Origin: DASRHT01 sp035650355
Lineage (GTDB): Bacteria; Chloroflexota; Ktedonobacteria; Ktedonobacterales; Ktedonobacteraceae
Length of the DNA: 64,000 bases
Direction of reading: 5' to 3'
Assembly (NCBI GenBank): GCA_035650355.1
Contig: DASRHT010000075.1
Span: 34,923-98,922, forward strand
The notes below the pieces were generated by a model. It ran no database searches. It had not been told where the DNA came from and saw only the letters and a list, made by a program, of their open reading frames with translations. Positions 25,838-33,721 of the stretch are shown here, piece after piece (position 1 is the first letter of the stretch; every line of letters starts with the position of its first letter). The translations under genes were made by a program, and so were the position numbers.

Positions 25838-26944
25838 TTAGCTGGCGATTTCTTTGCGCATGGCCAGGAAACCCAGCGCCAGCGCGATCAGAGCGGACCC
25901 TGCAAGGATGGCAGCATCGCGCCCAAACAGTTCTGAGGACCCGTAGAAGACGGTCATTTCCAGGGCGTGTCTGCCATAGGTCAGAGGTATAAAGGCAGCG
26001 ATATTCTGAATCCAATCCTGCATAAAGGCGAGCACACCTATGCCTCCCGAAAGGAAGAACAGGTAGAGGACCGCATTGAGGCCGATGCCAATCACAGGCT
26101 GCAATCGTTGTAAGGTCGCTCCCATCGCCACCCCGATGCCAGCTCCCATCAGAGCGATCAGCCCGATGATTGCCAGCACATAGAGCCAGTAGATCCCCTG
26201 GATATGGAGCCAGCCAAGCAGGTTCGCCATCACCATAACCACGATCCCCAGCATCATGGTGGTAAAGAGGCCAGCCAGCACCTTGCCAACAATAATGGCG
26301 CTTCTGGCTACCGGGGCGAAGAGGAGCTCTTTGACCGTCAATAGTTCCCACTCGCGGGCCGTCGCCAGTCCAGAGTTAACCACTCCTGACATCGTCAATA
26401 ACAGGATAATGATCGGCGCGACCGTATACTGAAAGAGCGCCACGTCCTGTTGCCGCATATCCTTTTCCTGAACGGTTACCTTCAGCGCGCTGGCGTCGCC
26501 TTGAGCATGGTAAAACTGGGTAATCACATCAGGCACCGTAATCCTGAGATCATCAGCAAAATCGGTATTGAGGTTATTGATGCGAACGTCGATAGGGGTA
26601 CGCTGATGAGCCAGCACCCTCTGGGTAAAATCGGCGGGAATAGTGATGATGGCAATCACCTGGATATTTTTGAACAGGGTCTCCGCCTCGGCAGGCGTTG
26701 CGTCGGTGATGCGGAACACGTCGGCATTGTGAAAGATCTGTTGCATTTGCAGCCCTTTGGCGCTATGATCGAGCGTGACCAGGGCCACCGGGCTGCTGCC
26801 CACGGCTGACGAGCCCACGGCTGTAACAAGCAAGAAACAGAGCGCGGGTACCAGCGTCGCCATCATATTGGTCGGTTGTTGTATCCAGATGCGTAAGTCT
26901 TTCCTCAGAATAGTCCAGACCACGCGTAGGAAGTCGCGAAGCAT
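25838..26944 (-). CDS. ABC-2 type transporter permease 1
   Basis: 368 residues. One N-terminal membrane segment, a large external region (about residues 50-170) and a block of C-terminal segments (PIIILLLTMSGVVNSGLATA, EWELLTVKELLFAPV, AFMQDWIQNIAAFIPLTY). It resembles the next gene (both share ITIPADFxQRV and INNLNTDF), so the two likely form a heterodimer with the ATPase at 28087. Typical of drug or lipid exporters. Confidence 0.88.
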   Translation of the reverse strand: MLRDFLRVVWTILRKDLRIWIQQPTNMMATLVPALCFLLVTAVGSSAVGSSPVALVTLDHSAKGLQMQQIFHNADVFRITDATPAEAETLFKNIQVIAIITIPADFTQRVLAHQRTPIDVRINNLNTDFADDLRITVPDVITQFYHAQGDASALKVTVQEKDMRQQDVALFQYTVAPIIILLLTMSGVVNSGLATAREWELLTVKELLFAPVARSAIIVGKVLAGLFTTMMLGIVVMVMANLLGWLHIQGIYWLYVLAIIGLIALMGAGIGVAMGATLQRLQPVIGIGLNAVLYLFFLSGGIGVLAFMQDWIQNIAAFIPLTYGRHALEMTVFYGSSELFGRDAAILAGSALIALALGFLAMRKEIAS

Positions 26945-26961
26945 CTTGATGATCCCTTTCG

Positions 26962-28077
26962 TTAATGTGCTATGGTGCTCCTGCGCAAGGCCAGCGCGGC
27001 CAGGAGAATGAGCAGCAGGGTATAAGCGCCCAGGATCAGGGCATTGACTCCCGCCCCATAGGTGTTGAGATCAAAGCCATGAAAGGCGTGTTGCTGCAAA
27101 ACAATCGCGTAATAGACAGGAAAAAGATGGGCGATGCCCTGGATCAAGGGGACGCTGAAAGAGATGGGGCCAAAGGGACCGCTTAAAAAGAAGAGCGGGA
27201 TGGCAAGCCCTAGAGAAAAGACTACCACCTCTTTGCGCTGCTTGATCACCGTGCCCAGCAACGTCCCCCAGGCAATAAAGATGATAATGCAGAGGAGGCT
27301 GAAGCCAATAACCTCGCCCCAGTGAACCGGCTGCACTCCAACCGCCAGGATCAGCACTGCCAGCACGATGGCCGTTGACACCACGTTGACGACAAAGGCT
27401 CCCAACATCTTGCCCAGGACGATACTCCAACGACTGGCGGGCGAGAGCAAAAGTTCTTTCATCGTGGAGGTTTCCCACTCGTGCGACATCGATGTGCCCG
27501 CGTGGATCACGCCACCGAACATCATGCCAATAATGATGATGGAGACGGTCAGGTAGCGGAGATAGTCGGTATCCTGTGGATACACATCCTGCTCTTTAGG
27601 CACGATGGTCACCACATCGGGAAAGGCGTGGGCGTAGAAGCTGGTAATGGCGAGCGGAACGGCGCGCCGGATATCATTGGTAAAATCGGTATTCAGATTG
27701 TTAATCTGGACGCCTACCTTAACTGGCTGGTTTTGCTGAACGCGCTGATCAAAATCTGCCGGGATCGTAATCACAGCCACGGTACGGCCAGCTTGCAAGA
27801 GGCTGGCTGCCTGCTGGGCGTCGGTCTGGTCCAGGTGGAATGCATGCGTTGCGTTCATGCTCTGGTAAAATTGTTGGGCCAGCGGTCCGCGATCATGCAT
27901 GACAACGACCGCGGGCGCATGATTGCCCGCGAGCACAAACAGGCTCATCAGGAGAAAGGCATTCAAGGGCGTCAGTATGCCGATAAAGGTGAATGCCCGG
28001 TCGGTGAGCATACTTCTGATATCGCGTATCATGCAAGCCCAGATGACGCGCAATGTGTAGGAGCGTTCCTGTATCAT
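26962..28077 (-). CDS. ABC-2 type transporter permease 2
   Basis: 371 residues, same layout as its neighbour. EWETSTMKELLLSPASRW marks the conserved ABC-2 loop. AGGAG lies before the ATG and the ATPase stop is 9 bp upstream, so translation is coupled. Partner of the permease at 25838. Confidence 0.88.
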   Translation of the reverse strand: MIQERSYTLRVIWACMIRDIRSMLTDRAFTFIGILTPLNAFLLMSLFVLAGNHAPAVVVMHDRGPLAQQFYQSMNATHAFHLDQTDAQQAASLLQAGRTVAVITIPADFDQRVQQNQPVKVGVQINNLNTDFTNDIRRAVPLAITSFYAHAFPDVVTIVPKEQDVYPQDTDYLRYLTVSIIIIGMMFGGVIHAGTSMSHEWETSTMKELLLSPASRWSIVLGKMLGAFVVNVVSTAIVLAVLILAVGVQPVHWGEVIGFSLLCIIIFIAWGTLLGTVIKQRKEVVVFSLGLAIPLFFLSGPFGPISFSVPLIQGIAHLFPVYYAIVLQQHAFHGFDLNTYGAGVNALILGAYTLLLILLAALALRRSTIAH

Positions 28078-28086
28078 CGCTTTCTC

Positions 28087-29103
28087 CTAATCTCGCAGGG
28101 ATAACCCTGTCAGGCGTAAGAAAATCTCGTCCAGGTTGGGATCGCGCATCGTAATATCGCGCAGAGCCCCGTTATGCGAGACGAGATTGATCATTTCCGG
28201 CACCAGGTTATTGACCCCCTCTGTGATGATTTTGAGGCGATAGCCATCCTGTACAGTTTCAACGGCGACATCTTTTACCCCTGGCAGTGCCCGTATCTGC
28301 TCTGCTGGATGACCGGTTCCGGCAATCTCAAGCTCAACGACCTGTGCTCCGTAAAGCTGTTTAAGTTGTTGCGGCGTGTCCAGGGCGACCAGCTTGCCAT
28401 GATCGATAATCGCCAGGCGATCACAAAGCGCCTGTGCCTCTTCAAGGTAGTTAGTGGTGATCAGGACGGTTTTGCCTTGCTCGCGCAGAGAAAGGGTATA
28501 GTCCCAGATGGCGCGGCGGGCCTGCACATCAACGCCGAGCGTCGGTTCGTCCAGGTAGATAAGCTGCGGCTCATGCAGAAGCGCGCGCCCCAGGGCCAGG
28601 CGGCGCTTCATCCCACCGGAGAATGTGCCAACGCGCGAATGCTTGCGGTCCAGCAGTTGCACCAGCTTCAGCACATTTTCGATGCGTTCCTTTTTCTCTT
28701 TGCGCGGAATGCCGAAGAGGTCGGCGTGAAAGTCTAAGTTAGCCCAGGCGCTTAACTCTTCGTACAGAGCCGTTTCCTGTGGCACCGCTCCCAAAAGCTG
28801 CCGTATCTGGCGAACCTGACGCCGCACATCGTAGCCTAGCACTCTGATCTCGCCGCTACTGGGTGTGCTCAGCCCACTGATCATATTGATCGTCGTGGTC
28901 TTCCCCGAGCCATTGGGGCCGAGCAGACCGAAAATCTCCCCCTGCCGAACCGTCAAACTGAGGTGATCAACGGCTGTGAACTTGCCAAAGGTCTTGCACA
29001 GATCCCGTATTTCTAATGCTGGCGTAGCAGTTTGCGCGGTTGATGCTAAGGCATTTGCTACTGCTGCCACCTCTTTGCTCAGAATGCTCTCTTCAATGAT
29101 CAT
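28087..29103 (-). CDS. ABC transporter ATP-binding protein
   Basis: 338 residues. Walker A GPNGSGKTT, signature FSGGMKRRLALGRAL (first residue Phe rather than Leu), Walker B LIYLDEPTLGVD and a DrrA-like C-terminal extension. DrrA/DrrB-type exporters give self-resistance to glycosylated aromatic polyketides, which fits this cluster. AAGGAG precedes the ATG. Operon with the upstream glycosyltransferase (60-bp gap). Confidence 0.92.
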   Translation of the reverse strand: MIIEESILSKEVAAVANALASTAQTATPALEIRDLCKTFGKFTAVDHLSLTVRQGEIFGLLGPNGSGKTTTINMISGLSTPSSGEIRVLGYDVRRQVRQIRQLLGAVPQETALYEELSAWANLDFHADLFGIPRKEKKERIENVLKLVQLLDRKHSRVGTFSGGMKRRLALGRALLHEPQLIYLDEPTLGVDVQARRAIWDYTLSLREQGKTVLITTNYLEEAQALCDRLAIIDHGKLVALDTPQQLKQLYGAQVVELEIAGTGHPAEQIRALPGVKDVAVETVQDGYRLKIITEGVNNLVPEMINLVSHNGALRDITMRDPNLDEIFLRLTGLSLRD

Positions 29104-29163
29104 ATTTCGTTCTCCTTAATGCATTTCCACTTGACATCTTAGGACTCGATAGTATACTTCCCC

Positions 29164-30396
29164 TCAAGAGGGGCGGCGGGAGTCAGTGGCTATCTCGACC
29201 CGCTTGAGGGTACTGAAAACGGGTGACGTTTTGACAAAATTTTGCAGCGCGTCCGCCGCCGCCTGGAAGCCGCCCGCTAAGCGCGCATCTTTCTGCATCT
29301 GGAGCGCACGGACGCGAAAAGCCGGATTAATCAGCACCTGAGTGACTGCGTTTTGCAACAGTGCGGCGGTTACAGATGCTTTATCGAGCAAGATTCCCAG
29401 ACCGACCTCCGCAATCCGGCGGGCGTTTGGCTGCTGATTCGCCGCTTGAGGAATAACGACCATAGGAATGCCCAGGGAGATGCAATCCATGATGGTTGCC
29501 ATGCCGCCGTGATGGATACAAGTCGCGGCATGCTGCAATATTTCGAGCTGAGGAACATAACTACGCACAATAAAGTTTGTGGGAATCGTGCCTATATTCA
29601 ACTGCTCAAGGGGTCTGCCCGTCGTGATGACGATTTGCCAGGGGCGATCCGCAAAGGCGGCAAAGCAGGTTTTAAAGAAATCGGGATTATTATTAGAGAC
29701 GGTACCTAATGTGATGTAAACGAGTGGCCGCCGGTCCAGTTGCTCAAATGGGAACTCAGCGGTCGCACAGCGCGCACCGATTGAAGGGCCAACAAACACA
29801 TATTCCGGCCCAAACGACTCCCCATAGGGCTGTAAGGAACGTGGAACGTAGACGATGTTGAGAGCTTCTTTATGCAGGAACATACTGACAATGTTGAAGG
29901 GCTCGATTGGATACTGGCTGCACAGGCGCTGCATCGACGTCCGCAGCCTCTGCTCCACGGCTGGATCTCGCTTATTCAGTTGATAGGAGCGCAGATTGTT
30001 CTCATGAGGAGCGAAAAAGGCGCGCGAGATGACCGCAGGGATACCCAATAGCTGAGCAATAAATCTGCCGCTCAGGGACATAGGATTGTATATCAGGCAA
30101 TCAGGCTGTTCTTTGCGCACGCTCTCCAGGATTTGTGGCATGACGGAGGAGCACTCGTCTACCATGAGCATGGGTAGCGCCAGCGGGTTACTCTCTTCTT
30201 CCACATTCCCGCCAGGTTGCTCAAGCAGCGACGTGTAGCTATAGAAGGTTGCCCCGGTGGCTTCAATGGCGTTGCGGTACTTCTCGGTCAAATAGTACAC
30301 AACCTTATGACCGCGCGCCACCAACTCCTGAACCACGGGAAGGGTTGGATTGATATGTGCGTGAAACGGAAGATTGACAAAAGCAAATTTTGCCAT
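29164..30396 (-). CDS. Macrolide-type (MGT/GT1) glycosyltransferase
   Basis: 410 residues of the GT-B fold. N-terminal NLPFHAHINPTLPVVQELVARGH is the acceptor-side start typical of MGT enzymes; the donor-binding segment is HHGGMATIMDCISLGIPMVVIP with NARRIAEVGLG. It should attach a nucleotide-activated sugar to the polyketide or inactivate it for self-protection. GGAGAGGAGA lies before the ATG. First gene of the export operon, driven by the strong box promoter at 30506. Confidence 0.9.
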   Translation of the reverse strand: MAKFAFVNLPFHAHINPTLPVVQELVARGHKVVYYLTEKYRNAIEATGATFYSYTSLLEQPGGNVEEESNPLALPMLMVDECSSVMPQILESVRKEQPDCLIYNPMSLSGRFIAQLLGIPAVISRAFFAPHENNLRSYQLNKRDPAVEQRLRTSMQRLCSQYPIEPFNIVSMFLHKEALNIVYVPRSLQPYGESFGPEYVFVGPSIGARCATAEFPFEQLDRRPLVYITLGTVSNNNPDFFKTCFAAFADRPWQIVITTGRPLEQLNIGTIPTNFIVRSYVPQLEILQHAATCIHHGGMATIMDCISLGIPMVVIPQAANQQPNARRIAEVGLGILLDKASVTAALLQNAVTQVLINPAFRVRALQMQKDARLAGGFQAAADALQNFVKTSPVFSTLKRVEIATDSRRPS

Positions 30397-30505
30397 ATAA
30401 TGTCTCCTCTCCTCTAGATAGAGTCTTGAGCAATGAAACGGGCTCGCTTTAAAAGAGCTAATAGTTCGAGCTGGAAGGCAATCTCATGCCAGTATTCTGC
30501 CCATG

Positions 30506-30539
30506 AGCATATGCGTCTCTACTTGCTTTCTGCTTATTC
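30506..30539 (-). promoter_or_regulatory. SARP-box promoter of the glycosyltransferase/export operon
   Basis: Minus strand: GAATAAG (30533-30539), 4 nt, AAGCAAG (30522-30528), 10 nt, TATGCT (30506-30511). Its outer heptamer is 3 bp from that of the opposing promoter at 30543. Confidence 0.68.
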
Positions 30540-30542
30540 GCC

Positions 30543-30576
30543 TGGCAAGTTCTTTGTAAGGATGCACTATTACCTT
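30543..30576 (+). promoter_or_regulatory. SARP-box promoter of the E2-like acyltransferase gene
   Basis: TGGCAAG (30543-30549), 4 nt, TTGTAAG (30554-30560), 10 nt, TACCTT (30571-30576). Back to back with the promoter at 30506-30539. Confidence 0.62.
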
Positions 30577-30652
30577 CAATTTGCTACATCATCGCCATAT
30601 GCGCACTAATTGAGCGGTTTCCTGGCGATCCATTTTCAAAAAGGAGAGCAAT

Positions 30653-31444
30653 ATGACTGATCGATACGAAAAGATAGATCGAGCTGAATACTGGTTCCAT
30701 GATGGACTGAAGGTCATCGACCCTCCAGATTTTGTGACGGCGGAAGAGGTGGATATGCAAGCCACGCAAGAGATTATTGCCAGGCTGCGTCAGCAAGGTA
30801 TCAAGGCGACCTATACCCATGTCGTCGTACGTGCGGCTGCGCTCGTTCTGGCGCGGCATCCTGAACTCAATCGGATCACCTATCGTAAGCAATCTATCTA
30901 TCTGGACGCGGTTGATATCGGTCTGTCGGTGAGTACTGATCTTACGCTGACCGTTCCTCCAACGCTCGTCGTGCGCAATGTGGATCAGAAGTCGCTGGTG
31001 CCACTGGCCCAGGAGATTATCCAGCGGGTGCCGGAGGTGCGCGCCAAAGAGGAAGAGCGAACAATCATGTTGCGCAAGCTGACGCGAGTGTTCTCGATGT
31101 CCTGGATGCGGCGGATGTTTCTCCGGCGAATGATGACCCATCCGGCAACCGTGAAAGAGAAGCTTGGAACATTCCATATTACCTGTGTGCCTCATCTTAT
31201 ACAGGCGGCAACGTTTAAATCCCCGACTGCCGCTCTCACCTTCGCTCGCGTCCAGGACCGCGTCGTTGTGAGAAATGGGCAGCCCACCGTACGGCCTATG
31301 GCGATGGTGAGCTTCACCGGCAGCGACCATGTGTGGAACGGCAATAGAGTATCCATATTCCTCGATGAGTTCAAAACAATCCTGGAAAATGGAGAACTGG
31401 CGGCGGAGATTTCCGCAGTCGAAGCTGCCGTCGCCGCTCGCTAA
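30653..31444 (+). CDS. E2-like acyltransferase catalytic domain, no lipoyl domain
   Basis: 263 residues resembling only the catalytic domain of 2-oxoacid dehydrogenase E2 (chloramphenicol-acetyltransferase fold): THVVVRAAALVLARHPELN and DIGLSVSTDLTLTVPPTLV are family-like. Lipoyl and E1/E3-binding domains are absent and no E1 or E3 gene is near. The active site reads DHVWNGN where E2 enzymes have DHRxxDG: the histidine is kept, the aspartate is Asn and one residue is missing. AAAAGGAG precedes the ATG. A role in acylating or condensing a pathway intermediate, or a non-catalytic role, are both possible. Confidence 0.75.
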   Translation: MTDRYEKIDRAEYWFHDGLKVIDPPDFVTAEEVDMQATQEIIARLRQQGIKATYTHVVVRAAALVLARHPELNRITYRKQSIYLDAVDIGLSVSTDLTLTVPPTLVVRNVDQKSLVPLAQEIIQRVPEVRAKEEERTIMLRKLTRVFSMSWMRRMFLRRMMTHPATVKEKLGTFHITCVPHLIQAATFKSPTAALTFARVQDRVVVRNGQPTVRPMAMVSFTGSDHVWNGNRVSIFLDEFKTILENGELAAEISAVEAAVAAR

Positions 31445-31462
31445 TCAACCGGCAAAACGAGA

Positions 31463-31510
31463 AGGGGATGCCAGGCGCTGGATCTGCATAATGGTTGTCT
31501 GGCATTCCCT
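31463..31510. terminator. Hairpin between convergent genes
   Basis: AGGGGATGCCAG (31463-31474) pairs with CTGGCATTCCCT (31499-31510), 12 bp with one G-T pair and a 24-nt loop, between the acyltransferase and rmlD-like genes. Confidence 0.5.
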
Positions 31511-31513
31511 CAA

Positions 31514-32458
31514 TTACATGTTTTGCTCTTTGTAACGTGCTAATCCCTCCTCCAGTGAAAGCGGGGCTATCCCTGAAGCGCGACTGATTTTATCAACACA
31601 GAGACCGACATTCAGGGCTCGCTGGAGGCTCAGCCCAAGTTTAGCTGTACAGATTGGTTGGATTAATGCCTCGTTGAGGTTATAGGTTTGCGCGACTTTG
31701 CGCGCAAAATGATAGCGACTGATAGGAGTGCTCCCAGCGACGTGATAGATCCCTTGCAATCTTTGCTGCACCACAGCGCCGAGGATCGCTATCAGATCGT
31801 TTGCATAGATGGGCGAGTTCACCTGATCGGTAACGACATTGAATGCCTCGTTACGCTCAAGCATCGAGAGCACCCACTGTACAAAGTCTGGTCGGTGCCA
31901 TTGTGGGGAACCACCGGTCAGGCCATACACCGTCGATATGCGACAGATCGTCCAGAGTGCGTTGCCAGCACACTCTTCCTGCGTTGCCAGCTCTCCCTGC
32001 ACTTTGCTCTTCCCGTAGTGGTTAAGCGGCTGGACCGGATCGCACTCGTGATAGAGCGTCTGGGGCTGGGGAGCGCCGCCGAAGACGTGTTCGGTCGAGA
32101 GCATGATGAGGTGCGTCTGAGATTGAGCGCATGCTCGGGCTAGCATCCGTGTCGCCTGAGCGTTCATCAGATAGGCGAGCGACGGTTGACGTTCGCAAGC
32201 GGCTGGATCTGCCAGGGCGGCGGCGTGGATAAAGGCGTGGGGCCGTACCGCAGCGAGCCATTGCGCGATCTGCGGCTCTGCAAGTGTGGCGAGATCCAGC
32301 GTCGTCACGGTCGCATCCTCCCGGGTCAGAGGATGTCCCGCTGCCAGGGGAGCGCGCACTAAAGCATGAACGTCATAGCCCATTTTCAGCAGATGCTGCA
32401 CAATATTAACTCCCACTCGACCGGCTGCTCCACTGATCGCGACAGAGTGTTTTGTCAT
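31514..32458 (-). CDS. dTDP-4-dehydro-6-deoxysugar reductase (RmlD-like)
   Basis: 314 residues, extended SDR. NAD(P)-binding SGAAGRVGVNIV (about residue 9), catalytic STEHVFGG (about 121) and YGKSK (Tyr148, Lys152). RmlD reduces the 4-keto group of a dTDP-6-deoxysugar. Because no RmlC epimerase is seen here, the product may be a D-configured sugar such as fucose or quinovose rather than L-rhamnose (inference). GAGGGG lies before the ATG. It has a candidate, weaker SARP-like promoter. Confidence 0.82.
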   Translation of the reverse strand: MTKHSVAISGAAGRVGVNIVQHLLKMGYDVHALVRAPLAAGHPLTREDATVTTLDLATLAEPQIAQWLAAVRPHAFIHAAALADPAACERQPSLAYLMNAQATRMLARACAQSQTHLIMLSTEHVFGGAPQPQTLYHECDPVQPLNHYGKSKVQGELATQEECAGNALWTICRISTVYGLTGGSPQWHRPDFVQWVLSMLERNEAFNVVTDQVNSPIYANDLIAILGAVVQQRLQGIYHVAGSTPISRYHFARKVAQTYNLNEALIQPICTAKLGLSLQRALNVGLCVDKISRASGIAPLSLEEGLARYKEQNM

Positions 32459-32530
32459 AATATCCCCTCTTTATACGTTATGCCAGATTGGCGGCGGATA
32501 ATTGCAGCCGCCGAGTGTATCCCTGCTGTT

Positions 32531-32564
32531 AGTGAACGTAATCGTTCTTACCCGGCTCTTCTAT
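32531..32564 (-). promoter_or_regulatory. Possible SARP-box promoter of the rmlD-like gene
   Basis: Minus strand: ATAGAAG (32558-32564), 4 nt, GGGTAAG (32547-32553), 10 nt, TTCACT (32531-32536). Heptamers and spacing fit; the -10 hexamer is poor. Confidence 0.4.
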
Positions 32565-32615
32565 TGCGAATAAGGCTCTATTCTCTCTATTTACCTCTGT
32601 TGAATCTTACACAGA

Positions 32616-32649
32616 AGAAAAGTCATCGGTAAGAGAAAAGCACTATGCT
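32616..32649 (+). promoter_or_regulatory. SARP-box promoter of the cupredoxin/multicopper-oxidase genes
   Basis: AGAAAAG (32616-32622), 4 nt, CGGTAAG (32627-32633), 10 nt, TATGCT (32644-32649). The apparent ATG at 32645 lies inside this -10 hexamer, so it cannot be the start codon of the downstream gene. Confidence 0.65.
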
Positions 32650-32710
32650 GCTATTGGTTTTGTTAAGGGTAAGAGCTAGGGGGAAAGCTCCTCCTGGAAA
32701 GGAAAGAAAA

Positions 32711-33604
32711 TTGAGCAAAACGCTGATAGAGCCTGGGCTGTATGAGGATATGAGGATCATGGAGGATAACCCCCCCTCCAAAAAACGTCGTCATCCTCGT
32801 CCTTACCAGCCATTGTCTGTTTATAGCAAAACTTTTGTTGTGGTGCTTCTTATTCATATTGGCTTAATGATTGGCCTGGCAATAGCAGTCGATCAGCCTG
32901 TAGTACTTATTCTGGCGGGGTTTGAATCGCTGATCGTTGCGCTCACCTTGTTTGGGCTGCGCTGGGTAATGCTCCTGGGGAGTTTTCTTGGTGGCTTCAT
33001 GTTGTTTGTTTTTACAACGGCGACCAGCTTCCCTGTTCATCATCTGAGCCACCCTAAGGACGCCTTTGGATATAACGTGCTGCCCGCGGTCTCGTTCCTC
33101 ATGTTTACCGTGATGATAACGCTTTTCTGGTGCGCGGCGGCGCTGCTCGTCACGGGGGTGACGGCGGTAATCCATAACTACTTTTCGCGTAACAGGCAGA
33201 CGCCGTCCTGGTTCAAAACCGTCATGGTCGGAGCGATTTGTATCTGGCTGGGCGCCTTCGTGCTGGGCGCGCTGACGCAGCCAGAACCCAGTGTCGCTGC
33301 AAACTCTGCGCCTGGGACTGTACACTTGCAGGTTGGTAGCTTCAGTCAAAGTTCTATCAATCTTTCCAAAGGGGATAAGCTCACGCTGATCGATGATGGG
33401 ACATATCACCATAACATCTCGATGGGTCGCTGGGTCAACGGGCAGCCTAAGCTTCAAGATCAGCCCGGCGCGCCAAAGGTGAGAAACCGAGAAATCAATG
33501 CGGCTGGCGCAAGTCTGGTAATCGGGCCATTTACCACTGCTGGCACCTATTACCTGATATGCTCGCTTCATCATAATATGATGCTAAAGATCATCGTTAA
33601 ATGA
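32711..33604 (+). CDS. Membrane protein with C-terminal cupredoxin domain
   Basis: About 297 residues. Four to five membrane segments (for example VVVLLIHIGLMIGLAIAV and GAICIWLGAFVLGAL) precede an extracytoplasmic plastocyanin-like domain. Likely blue-copper ligands are in YHHNISM and CSLHHNM. It could pass electrons to or from the multicopper oxidase encoded 118 bp downstream. Start: TTG 32711 follows AAAGGAAAG; ATG 32759 is the alternative; ATG 32645 is ruled out because it overlaps the -10 box. TTG starts are common in this window. Confidence 0.78.
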   Translation: MSKTLIEPGLYEDMRIMEDNPPSKKRRHPRPYQPLSVYSKTFVVVLLIHIGLMIGLAIAVDQPVVLILAGFESLIVALTLFGLRWVMLLGSFLGGFMLFVFTTATSFPVHHLSHPKDAFGYNVLPAVSFLMFTVMITLFWCAAALLVTGVTAVIHNYFSRNRQTPSWFKTVMVGAICIWLGAFVLGALTQPEPSVAANSAPGTVHLQVGSFSQSSINLSKGDKLTLIDDGTYHHNISMGRWVNGQPKLQDQPGAPKVRNREINAAGASLVIGPFTTAGTYYLICSLHHNMMLKIIVK

Positions 33605-33653
33605 GCAACGACCGTAGGCTGTAACAAGATATTCTCATAACTTTGAGTGAATG

Positions 33654-33683
33654 AAGGGATCAGTCCCGTTTTGTTGATCCCTT
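33654..33683 (+). other. Hairpin between the cupredoxin and multicopper-oxidase genes
   Basis: AAGGGATCA (33654-33662) pairs with TGATCCCTT (33675-33683), 9-bp stem, 12-nt loop. No T-run follows, so it may attenuate rather than end transcription. Confidence 0.45.
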
Positions 33684-33721
33684 TACTCAGGTTACGTTAC
33701 CAGGAAAAGAGGTTAGGAATC

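Noticed and set aside
32645..32710. ATG 32645 as start of the cupredoxin membrane protein
   Set aside because: The ATG lies inside the predicted -10 hexamer TATGCT (32644-32649) and lacks a ribosome site.
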